Assembly: GCA_025617745.1 (NCBI GenBank)
Contig: CM046856.1
Location: forward strand, 46,863,049-46,927,048
DNA: 64,000 nt
From: Heliocidaris erythrogramma
Taxonomy: Eukaryota > Echinodermata > Echinoidea > Camarodonta > Echinometridae
Direction of reading: 5' to 3'
Shown here one piece after another: positions 41,001 through 53,000 of this stretch. The first letter of the stretch is position 1. Each line of letters opens with the position of its first letter. The position numbers and the translations under genes are program-made. Under the pieces are notes generated by a model. The model had not been told where the DNA came from. It was given only the letters and a program-made list of their open reading frames with translations, and did not search any database.

Positions 41001-44000
41001 ATATGATAATTTAAGATAATTGACTAAGCCAATTTTGAGAAATTGTGATATCAAACAGGACTATTTGATATTGCAGGATACTTGGGAGATAAACCCCGTA
41101 GCTCTAATACACGACAGGGAATCAAAATTTCCATAAAGTTGTACACAAGCTACTGCACACTAATTTCTAATAGACATATCATGCAAAATAAGGCATTTTA
41201 TTACATAGTTTGTGATTGTTTATGTTATAATAGTCGAAGAGGATGGTAAAATGAAAGGCAAAAAGAAGCAAAAAAAAAAAAAAAATTATGGACCCAACGG
41301 GGATCGAACCTGGGTCACCGGAATGGGAGTCAAGTGCTTTGACCAATAGACCAAAACATTTCCCATAGAGATAACACGTACACGAAAAACGGGATTCTCA
41401 AATCACATTTTGTAGTTAAAAATTGGGCATGATGCGGACATCTGATCAAAAATTGGAGACCACACTTGTAAAAGCTTATAGTCTCAGCTACAACATATTA
41501 AAATCTGGAAGAAAATAGACCAGAAATAACTGAGATACTGCTCAGAGAACGATGTCATGTAGATTCATGATTAGAAAACAAATCATCTTCCATAGACATA
41601 ACACGCAAATTGGGAAAATTCTGACATGGCGTCTTTAATTGAAAATTTCACTGTGATGACGTCACAAAAATGAAAAACCGTGGTGACTATATTCGTAGAG
41701 AATTGTCTCAGCTACAACATATGGAAATCCCGGCGAAAATCGACCAACAATTACTGAGAAAGTCTTGCTTAAAGTTAAAATTTATAATGTCATTTTTGAA
41801 AAAATGAAATTTTAAGAACCGACGCCATTTTGATGTCGTTGTAATATATTTGAGCGTCAAATGACCCATGAAATCATATCTCTGATTCATTCCCTACCCA
41901 AAGATGAAAAAAAAATGGGGGGTTTCACGACTATTTAAAGAGCTACTGTTAATTATGTAGAGGCATGTTTTTGCACGTTTTTACGTTATTTTCGCCATAG
42001 ACGCGCGCACGGATTTTGGACTTTGACGCGCCCGTACGACCTTATTATTGATCGAAATTGATTCCAAGTTGATGGAAATGATCAAGAAAAATGTCTGGAG
42101 GACAAACCATGCGAAAAAACGGCGTTTTTACGTTCCGTACGTGCTGCACGGACGGAAAATTTTAAAATGCTTAAAATGTCCTGAACAATACTCTAATTTG
42201 ATTAAAAAGTGATTTTGAACATTTTTAAATTTTGACGCGCGCGTACGTGCGCGTCATGATGTGCGCGCGGATTTTGATGACATTTTATGTTGACCCTCGA
42301 CCTGAAGTTTATGTGTACCAAATATGGTTGACTTTGGATGACTTGTAATGAAGATATCAACGATAATGTCATTTTACAAAATGGCGTCTGGATGACGTCA
42401 TGATGACCTGATGACCTTGAAAAAGATTTTGGAGCTTGACCTGATATGCCCTGATGACTGACGGAAATGTCATGAAACGTGACTGGAAAGTTTTTGAGAT
42501 TTCGTTGCAACAAGAAAGTGGGAGAAAAATAAAAATAAATAAATAAATAAAGAAAGAAAGAAAATTCTGACGAAATTAAGAGGTGATCTGTCGATACCGA
42601 CAGATCACCTAATAAGAGAGCTATAAAGTTGTGATGTATCAATTTACAACTCCTTGATATGTCCAGCCAGCAGCATTGCATTTTTATGCCTCCGCCCACC
42701 GAAGGTGGGTGCCGGAGGCATTATGTTTTCGGGTTGTCCGTCCGTCCGTGCGTCCGTGCGTCCGTCCGTGCGTCCGTCCGTCCCACTTCTCGTTACCGCG
42801 ATATCTGAAGAATCATTTGAGGTAGGAACCTCAAACTTGGTACTAGTATGTATCCCCATACGAAGATGAACTGATTAGATTTTGGGGTAAGTAGGTCAAA
42901 GGTCAGAGGTCACAGAGGTCAATTTACATGAAATTACATAAGAATTCTTGGTTTTTAGCACCGTTACCACGATATCTCAAGAACTATTTGAGGTGAGAAC
43001 TTCAAACTTGGTACCAGTATGTATCCCCATAGAAAGATGAACTGATTAGATTTTGGGGTAAGTAGGTCAAAGGTCAGAGGTCACAGAGGTCAATTTACAT
43101 GAAATTACATGGAATTACTGGTTTTTAGCACCGTTACCGCGATATCTCAAGAACTATCTGAGGTGAGAACTTCAAACTTGGTACCAGTATGTATCCCCAT
43201 AGAAAGATGAACTGATTAGATTTTGGGGTAAGTAGGTCAAAGGTCAGAGGTCACAGAGGTCAATTTACATGAAATTACATGGAATTACTGGTTTTTAGCA
43301 CCATTACCGCGATATCTCAAGAACTATCTGAGGTGAGAACTTCAAACTTGGTACCAGTATGTATCCCCATAGAAAGATGAACTGATTAGATTTTGGGGTA
43401 AGTAGGTCAAAGGTCAGAGGTCAATTTACATGAAATTACATAAACATTATTTGGTTTTTAGCACCGTTACCACGATATCTCAAGAACTGTTTGCGGTAAG
43501 AACTTCAAACTTGGTACTAGTATGTATCCCCATAGAAAGAGGAAGTGATTAGATTTTGGGGTAGGTAGGTCAAAGTTCAAAGGTCACAGAGGTCAATTTA
43601 CATGAAATTACATGGAATTAGTGGTTTTTACCACCGTTACCGCGATATCTCAAGAACTGTTTGAGGTAAGAACTTCAAACTTGGTACTAGTATGTATCCC
43701 CATAGAAAGAGGAAGTGATTAGATTTTGGGGTAGGTAGGTCAAAGTTCAAAGGTCACAGAGGTCAATTTACATGAAATTACATGGAATTAGTGGTTTTTA
43801 CCACCGTTACCGCGATATCTCAAGAACTGTTTGAGGTAAGAACTTCAAACTTGGTACTAGTATGTATCCCCATAGAAAGAGGAAGTGATTAGATTTTGGG
43901 GTAGGTAGGTCAAAGTTCAAAGGTCACAGAGGTCAATTTACATGAAATTACATGGAATTAGTGGTTTTTACCACCGTTACCGCGATATCTCAAGAACTGT

Positions 44001-47000
44001 TTGAGGTAAGAACTTCAAACTTGGTACTAGTATGTATCCCCATAGAAAGAGGAAGTGATTAGATTTTGGGGTAGGTAGGTCAAAGTTCAAAGGTCACAGA
44101 GGTCAATTTACATGAAATTACATGGAATTAGTGGTTTTTACCACCGTTACCGCGATATCTCAAGAACTGTTTGAGGTAAGAACTTCAAACTTGGTACTAG
44201 TATGTATCCCCATAGAAAGAGGAAGTGATTAGATTTTGGGGTAAGTAGGTCAAAGGTCAGAGGTCACAGAGGTCAATTTACATAAAATTACATGAAATTA
44301 CTGGTTTTTAGCCTAATTATTGTTATCAAATATTTCTAGTTTTATATGAAAATGAAATGAAATAAATTTTTCTGTCTCCTGTGCATTTTAAGTGAAAAGA
44401 TTTTGTTGGACCAATCATTTTGTTGGACCAATCCTTTTTAGAGTGTACATGTATGCCATACATTTCCAATCTGGTGATGGCGGAGGCATAAATTCCGACC
44501 GCGCGCGGTCGAATATTCATCTAGTTGTAGTCTGTATTTATAATTGACTATTTTTGTTTATATTTAAGAAAGGCTGGAGAGGGACAAGATTTTTTTCCCA
44601 TTTCATGTTCTTAAATTTTCCAGAGTTGCATTTGATTCCATCATCTGAAATGATTGTAACTGAACTTTAAAGTGCTATCAATCACAACTAGGCAATTGCT
44701 ACCTTTGCGATCGAGCGGAGGACTTGTGATCAATTGGGATCTATTACAACTCTTTATGAAACGGGGCCAGATCTGAACAGCTTAATAGTGTTTATGACAT
44801 TTGTTATTCCTGCATATGATTCCTGATAAATTGACAAACTATCCTTCTTTCATTTCTGGAGAGGTTATTTGAAATGGGATTCTCTATTCACTATGAATGG
44901 ACTGTTGTTTCTTTTCAGTTGATTGAGACAAAGGAGAAGTATGAGGAAGTGTACACCATGTTCCAAGAAGCGCAGGAGACGGCAAAGAAATCTAATCGCA
45001 GTTCCATGTCTCATGGCGGCATTGGCTTTGGCACCTATCTGAACCCACTACCAGTCTTCCCTGCAGTAAGTTAACCCTCCCTGTTCTTAGATAGTGGAGG
45101 CAATGCGCCCACTGGAACAATTTGATGTGGCCCACCAAAAATATCAAGTAAAAAAAAAAAACGCCCCAAAACATGATAAAAAAACCCAGTGGTTTAGTTA
45201 GTTTTTTTTAATGCTGTAAATGTATTGGTATGTACAAAAGTCTCAAAAACTTTTGCTTGCTCATATCACTCGCTCACAAAATAGTCCTTCATAAATCATC
45301 TGTCACTCTGTGCTACCATGTATGATTTGAAAAAACAATTTTGATATTTACAACAAACAGGGAAGGGTAAATATATTTCATGAGAATGGATTACATTTGA
45401 GGGGGATCATGGTTTTTTGTACCTGTTGACCACCCGAGATGGGCCATGTTTATGACGTATGTATATTCAATGACTCGCCATTAATTTCAGAAATATTTCT
45501 GGCCCATGTTACAAATTAACTAAAGAACCGTGTAATAGGCCTGTACCATGTAGGGATGCACCAATTCCCACCCCAAGGGTGCGTGCCCCAGATTGTGTAG
45601 GGTACTGATGCTCAGTCCCTCTGAGTTTTAAGGAGGGGGTTGTTTGATGGGCGGGGCACTAACAAACACACGCATCTCATGAAACACATTTTAGATTCAT
45701 TTCTATAAACCGTAACAGGACAAATCTCAATAAAAACATATTACGATGTATCTCAATGAAGCATTAAAAAGGTCAATGTACATGGGTAATGTTTTTATTT
45801 GCCTAAAGCGGAGACATTCTATCGTGAATGATCTTATCATGTTGATTGTCAATATCATTTCATGGACTATGTACCAGTGGTAAATGATGATTTATGATAT
45901 GCTTTAATATAATATATTAAAATCATCAAGTGCATGTAGAGATAAGAGAGATACTGTAGGACAGTTTGCCAAGGATGTTTCCAAGATAAGTAAATATTTT
46001 TGATGATGGCAAACGATAAGGGAAAATTTTTCAGGTGAAGAAATTTTTACATGACAAGATAACCTAGTTTTGACATAGAACCTCAAATTTTATCTCAAGT
46101 CATTGGCATCAAAATTGGTAATTTTATCAAGATATTTGTATTTGTGAAGATTTGTTCTGAAGAGCACATCCTTCAGAGCACCTATGTGGAAAAGATTTTT
46201 GTAAAATACTGTCTAAGCAAATAAACTAAAAACCTGAGAGGAAATTCTTTTACCAACTAAAAAATTGCAGGATCTGAAACTGGTTGGTTTTTACATACAT
46301 TTACTCATGTTTTCAACATTTCCAAATTCATTTTTAACAATTCCATTCAATTTTAAATCCTTTTTCCAGTCACATGGCAAGACATGGATTTTTTTTCAGG
46401 TCAGAGCTATAATTAGTCTGAGGAACATGATTGCACCTAGTCTTATCTTTAATATTCAAACTACCTTTGATATTGATGTAGTTGGAACGTGACTCTCTTT
46501 CTTAAGGAGTGACAAACTGATAGTTTATCTCTGAGTATGTAGTCATGTTCCCACGGATGCTATGATGGAAATGTGCTATTTACCAAGCAGTGTCAGTGGC
46601 TTTTACTGTACAAGGTTCTTGGAGAACAATGCATGTACTCGCAAGGTTGTGCACCTCTGTAAAAGTGTAGTGCGAGTAAAGCGTTATGCCCTTGGGAACA
46701 TGCCTTTGATTCTATTTAAGCACACTTGAAGATGGAGTGGAACCACTTATGTGAGGTGATGTGAAGATATTCACAATGACCTGATCTGCATCGATCAATG
46801 CCAATTTAAGGATTTTAAAGCTTATTCTCGTTTTAAAAATCTCTGGCATCAAATGCAATATGGTCATGCAACAAAATTGGACATAGTGTGAAATTTTTGC
46901 TCTTTCTATTCATGCGTGTGGTATATTTTTTTGAGCTCTGAGTCAAAAGTTATTGAGCCAAACCACAAAATGTGGTCAATTGTCTCGAAAGGGTTAAGCT

Positions 47001-50000
47001 GCAGACTGTGGTTGTATGACGCACGCTCCGGCACCAATTGCTCCATATCAATTGATTACACTAACGAAATTCTAAACTTCAGCAATGTACCTAAACCCTA
47101 GCCCTATCCCTAAACCTATAAACCTAACTGCAACCCTAACCCGAACTCTATTGTCTTCTAAGATATAATGCCCAAATACTGTTGGTAAAGACATCTGCAC
47201 ACCTGTGATTCACAGCCGATTGGGTTATTTCTCGGACTTGAATGCTCACAATACCCTGCAATTCTTCATAAAACCATTTAAAAAGAACATTTTGGACCTC
47301 AATCAGGAAGAATGTGAATATCTGTGTTTTCATATTGCAAAGCCTATTACAATTTCATACAAAAATCTAGTCGTCGTCCGGTCTTGAGGTGTGCGTTGGC
47401 CTTAAATGTACCTCTTCTTTGCTCGTATTAGTTTATTGAAATTACTTGTTGAAAAAGAAAGACTGCGTTATCTCTCTTACATGTAGATATTTGCCACAAA
47501 ATAATAAGATATTGTTTGATTAGATGAGTTTACTTTGAAAAAAAAATGGTGAATAATATATTCAGTGGTCATCCAAAAGTTGAGGGGGAAATTAGGTGAG
47601 AAATCTGCTTCAGTTTATTCAATCCATACTGGAATATGAAAGATTTAGTTCCTATTTGCAGAAATGCTTTGATTTTGCAAGACTTTCAAAATTTGATGAT
47701 CAATGTTGCCCTGTGTTAGGAGTTGGGGACTCAGTTGAAAGATAAAAGGAAGTGTCGCCAGTGCTCACATTTTAACGATGTGTACTGCCATTATCAGTCT
47801 GTCATTAAACATACTCCATAAATGGTAAATATATGGTAAATCCTTTCCTTTATTGCTTATCCCATAAAGTAAACTTAAGGCATTGTGTCAACAATTGTGT
47901 TCGTGACTGTAATGACATATTGAGGGGTAGAAGCAATCTGTCATTTATAGAGAAAAAGAAAGGTTCATGTAGTATTGGGAGATATATCGTTATGGCCCGA
48001 TTTCACAAAGGGGGTTTAAACCATGGGTAAGGTTTAAACCTCCAAGTGTATGAAAATAAGCATAAATAAGCGCACAATGCCCATGCACGCACTTAACGAA
48101 AACACATAATTGGACCGGATTCTGTGCGCACGTATGCATAAAAATACCAGGAGGGGGTTTAAACCACCCACGGTTTAAACTTCTTTTGTGAATTCGGGCC
48201 TATGTGTTTAGATGCATAGCCAGTGGATATACATTTCTTAACATATTCATCTTTAAGGTTTAATTTTCCTTTAACTACATCATCACTGCTGATTTCAGTT
48301 TCTGCATCTTCCTAAATGGAATAGTGAAAGGTTATAATTTTCCCATGTTATTTCTTTATCCTTTCAAAACTACAAAAATGAAAAATTAGAGTAAAAGACA
48401 TTTTCAAAGTCATGCCGCCAGGCATGTGAGTGACGTTGTGTTATGCTTGTAAAGATAAAATATGTTCTACTTTCTACTTAATGACCTACATGGAGTCACG
48501 TACATGTATTTTATGCTTATGTAAACACTCCAAAATGTACTTAATTTTATCTTCTCAAATATTGGACAGTTTCCAAAAATACATGACGCTGTTATGTCAA
48601 CAAATAATATATTATCTGAGAAAATCTGTATCACTTAACCGAATGCCTCTTCTAACAGAGACTGAAAAGAATATAGTACAAATAAAAACATGAAGGAGAG
48701 AGAATGTTTTTAGTTCAAAAGTTCAGTCAAAATAAAATTTTGTGGTACCACCACCGCATTATTTAATAGTAGAAATTAAGGAAGAGTGCTTTGATAAAAG
48801 AAGTATTTTTATTCTGTTTGATTTCTTCCTCAGGATTCGTTAGCAGCCGAGCTAGTGGACTCGGTAGAGCAACGATTAGAGAAAGACCCACATCTCTCCA
48901 AGAAAGGGAAAAGGTATGCACAGGATGTGTTCATGAATTAACCCCTTCCATGCCACCAGATTTTTATATTAACTTTCAGTGCGTTGTTTCTTGAGCAAAC
49001 TGGGCAAAGATATATTACATAGCAAAAACATTGTATTGAAAGCACAGGTTTCTGTATGAGGAAGAATTTTCAAGCCATTCTAAGCCTAAACAAAATGTTC
49101 AATACTCAAATTTTTGGACGGGATTTGCCGCCGATGGCATGGTAGGGGTTAAAGAAACATCTATAACTTGTGTGTTTATTTTACAGAACATATGGTTGTA
49201 CAAAATAGTTCACACCATTTACTTATAAAAGTATGTTGAATGACATTGCTCATCACTGTTGCTGGTTTTTTTTTCTGTTTTTCATCCTAGATGTAGAGTT
49301 TTAGAACAATGTAGCAGTAAAAGAAAAAGGCAAGTTTGACCAATTTGAAGAAGTAAAGTTGACCAATTTAACCCTTAAAAAATATTTTCTAGGCCCCCGT
49401 TTCATAAAACTAGATATCTATGACAATAACAGTTATAAGCTACTGAAATACTTGCATCTGATTGGCCGAGAGTGAATTTGTCATAGATATGTGGCAGTTG
49501 TTATTGATAATAAGTTTTATGAAACCGGGCCCTGATACCCCAGTCACCCCAAGGAGACTGACACCAGACTAACAATAGACCGAACAAAACAACAAAATTA
49601 CTTTACACTGAATGGCCAAGAATCAGTTAGGAATCGGTTTGGCAGTGTGACTGGAGCATTAAAGGGAAGCTTGAGTTCTGGGAAAGGTAAAAAATAAGTT
49701 GTGAGCTTTCTCATTCTTTTTATGTTAGTTTGGAAGATTGTCATAGTAGATATGTCCCCTGAAAAATATTGCTCTTCAAATGCTCTTACATTCAAAATAT
49801 GACAAGAAACAGCTGAAATGTTCGGGCCAAACATTTGTGTGTAGTCCCATATACACATTTCTGTGTGCAGTGCATGTGACTCTCAGCAGGATTGAGTCAA
49901 TTTCTTATCAGTTTGGTGATTCCAAAACCTTACAGCATACACCAATTCTAATTTGCTATATAATCAACCGTTCCCAATTACTTTGAGACAGTTTCTTTCA

Positions 50001-53000
50001 CAATTCAATCTCATGACCAGAACTCAACTTTATGAGTAGCGCACAGACTTTTGAAAAGCTACATCTTATAATTCATGCAATGAGTCTTTCACGCAATCTT
50101 CAAGATAGTTTACGCTAACTTTCTCTTTGTCATCTTTTCCTTTATTCAGGGAGTACAACAAGAATGTGATGAAGACTGTAAAGGTGGTGAACAAGAGAAG
50201 TCATAACAGTCCCGGGTCTGGCTATAGCAGTGATTTCTACAGCCGTCCAGTCTCTCCATCCAGCTCCCTCGTCTCTCTTGTAGGTTCACCCAGGAGTGAG
50301 ATGTATGAAGGCGATAGTGAAAGCGTCAATAGCTCTCATGGGTAGGTAGCAAAAGAGCATGGTCTTCAAGTGGATAGTCCCCCTATTGAAAGCCTCAAGG
50401 TTATGTGAAAAGTCATAAGTATTTGTATTTTATGCAGTGTTCTATACTAAGCCAATGCCAGTATTTGCTTGCATCATTTGGCGAAGTAATTTATTCAAAG
50501 TTGAGATGTTTAAGAAGCAGTATTACTCCAATTATTTTGTAATCTGCCCAGAATGGATCCTTAATGTTAAGATAACCAAGCTGTGTGTGAGCATACCCAC
50601 AGTACAATGCTCATCTCCTTGCATCTGATTATTGAGGTAGCTGAGGCGGACAAAACAGCTATATGTGATTGTTCATTAACTATTTGTTTCATGTAGGCTT
50701 CCTTAAGTACAGAACTTAGGTGTGATCTGAATAATACATTGTCATTTAAAATAGCCAAGCTAAAGGCTAAGTAAAATGCTGACCTACAATAATGATAATG
50801 ACTATGACTGATTCTTATAAAGTGCTTTACCCGTTACAACATTACTTAGCATTATTACCCCAGTCATTGGATTTGGTTGTGATTCTACACTCTACAGTGA
50901 ACATCCTCCACTCCTCTGGGGAGCATTGGGGAATAGTAGCCCTTGTACCTAAATAGTGGAGTAAAGAAGAATTAATGGTGGACTGTTTTACCCCTCCCCC
51001 TCTGTAGGTCAGGTCTACATCCTCCTGTCTCCAGCATCCCTGGTTCCAATGACCTAGCGACCGCTTTGAGACGACTCAAGCTCAGACGAGAGAATGAGAC
51101 GGCCGAGCGGGACTATGCCGAGGCTCACATCAACTCCCCAACCTGTCCTAGCCCAGATAGTCTTCTGTCGGGACTATCGGGAATCTCCGGAATCTCTACG
51201 GTACCGATGGGAGGAGCAGGAGGGGGCCAATCCTTCAGGGCGTATATGCCAGAGAAACTACAGATTGTCAAACCTATGGAAGGTGAGCTTAATCACAAGA
51301 TCTTCCATTCCTGTAGTTTGGCATGACATCAATGTAAACACATTCAGGAAACTATGGAGTGTTCATGGAGACAAGACAGGAGATATACATAGACTAATGT
51401 TTTGATTACCTTATGGTAATCAAGATTATTCAACATTATTCAACATTATTCAACATTTCCTCTATTGGCCTTTGCACTGGACTTGATAGGATAATGGTTA
51501 CTGATTGGGTTGGGATGGGGGCTTTTTTTTTTTTTTTTTTATAGTGTTGGGTCTATGGTGTCCTAAGTGAAGGTAGGAATTCGCTTAGTGTCAGAAATTG
51601 ACCAGATTAGCAATAGGTCTTGAAGCATGTGCTGTGCAATCATTATACATCATTATTAAAATTGTTGACATTGTGATTACCTGGAAAAATAGTTATCATA
51701 TTAAAGTTGCAGTTTCCTTTGTAAAATGGCATCTCTAAAGTTTACGTATGTTGATTACAGCATTTTAGCTATTGGATATTGCCATACAGACATATAGAAA
51801 CAGGAAATTTATCTCTCCCACTCTCCCCCTCTCTCTCTGTCTCTCTGTCTGTCAATGTCTCATGCCATCTCTCATATTTGTACTACAGGTTCCATGGCCC
51901 TTCACCACTGGCAGCGTCTTGCCACCCCACACATCGCCAGCTTGCTAGACTCCAGACCAGGTGTTGTTGTCAAGGGCTTCAGGGAGATTGACACCAGGCG
52001 TGACAACTTCCTGGATGAAATCGAGGATGACGGCTGCGTCCGGAGTAAGTTTATGAAGACTAATATATTGTTTGTGATGAATTTCTTTGGAACACTTGTC
52101 ATCAAGATTTGTGTATTAAAAGGGGAATGACATTCAAAAGTGAAAATGGTGTGATATTTATAAATTCTTTATAATAATGATAATATTCAAAATTTGAATT
52201 GCTTTTTCTTGAGGATACTATGACTAGGTGCTCAAGTTTTTGAGGAATATCTTCCTGCCGGGTATTCATTTACTTGGCATGGGTCGAGAGTGACAAATTC
52301 TGAAAAATGTGTTGCCAAGAGACTTCATCGCTATTGGGTTTAAAACCTTGTACCTTGTTATTAACAGTGATTTATCCACTAGACAATGACACAAAGAGAT
52401 ATGCAAACTGTTTAAGTATGGTGACTGATGTTTAGACAATTTTATCAAGATTTTGCTTTAATAGAATGGATGATTCCTCTCTTGCTTTTTGCAGGTGGTA
52501 CTTATCCCAGTAAAGGCTTTGCACGCACCAGCAGCACATTCACCTATACCACCAGCAGGTTAGGACAGACTGGTGACACCTTCATGACCTCTCGGTAAGA
52601 ATGGAATGGTTCAACTCTTTTGTAAGGATTAAATTTCATTAGTAAAAACAGCACAACTTAGAGATGCGAATCTCATCGGATAAATTTAGCAGATTTGGGG
52701 TTCTGTCTTCAAAAGCTTTAGTTTGGCAGTACAGCACATGATCTTGTGTTACACCTCATGGCCTGTAATAAAAATGAAGTGTTGGAACTAGGTTATGTGA
52801 TGTTAGAACAGAGAAAAAAATCTATCATGGATTCTTAAAATTTCATCATTTTATTATTTTGAACTTGATTTTTGTAATGTATGTGGACCGAAAGTAATGC
52901 ATAATCTTCTTCATAAGGGACAAAAATTGCAGTGCTGTGCATCATCAATAAATTAAAGAAAAATATTAATTGTTTGTACATCCTTCTTTGAATTTTCATA

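Larger units (their letters stand above)
42681..44493. mobile_element. CCTCCGCCC element carrying a 170-bp tandem array
   Basis: Ends tttttatgcctccgccc (42681) and ggcggaggcataaa (44479-44492) are inverted repeats. After the left end come cggaggcattatgttttcgg and a tccgtccgtccg run, then nine tandem units, then a unique right arm. The [16 protein letters not shown] reading frame at the left is a known artefact type of this family (from memory). Confidence 0.85.
45066..48833 (+). other. TRAK intron H-I
   Basis: No gene seen. Contains a fragment of the AACCCTTTC MITE (46800-46996), a degenerate telomere-like tract (47089-47150) and the ggcccga element (47994-48200). Confidence 0.6.

Noticed and set aside
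41288-41372. Functional tRNA gene
   Set aside because: A and B boxes are present but the acceptor stem does not pair and the module recurs inside a repeat; called tRNA-like.
42654-42869. Frame with [12 protein letters not shown]
   Set aside because: Produced by the tccgtccgtccg run of the mobile element; a typical false protein.
42791-44303. CRISPR-like appearance of regular repeats
   Set aside because: Units are contiguous 170-bp tandem repeats without spacers, in an animal intron.
50342-50347. Alternative donor at gtagca four bases downstream of exon J
   Set aside because: It would add an in-frame TAG; the upstream gtaggt keeps the frame to exon K.
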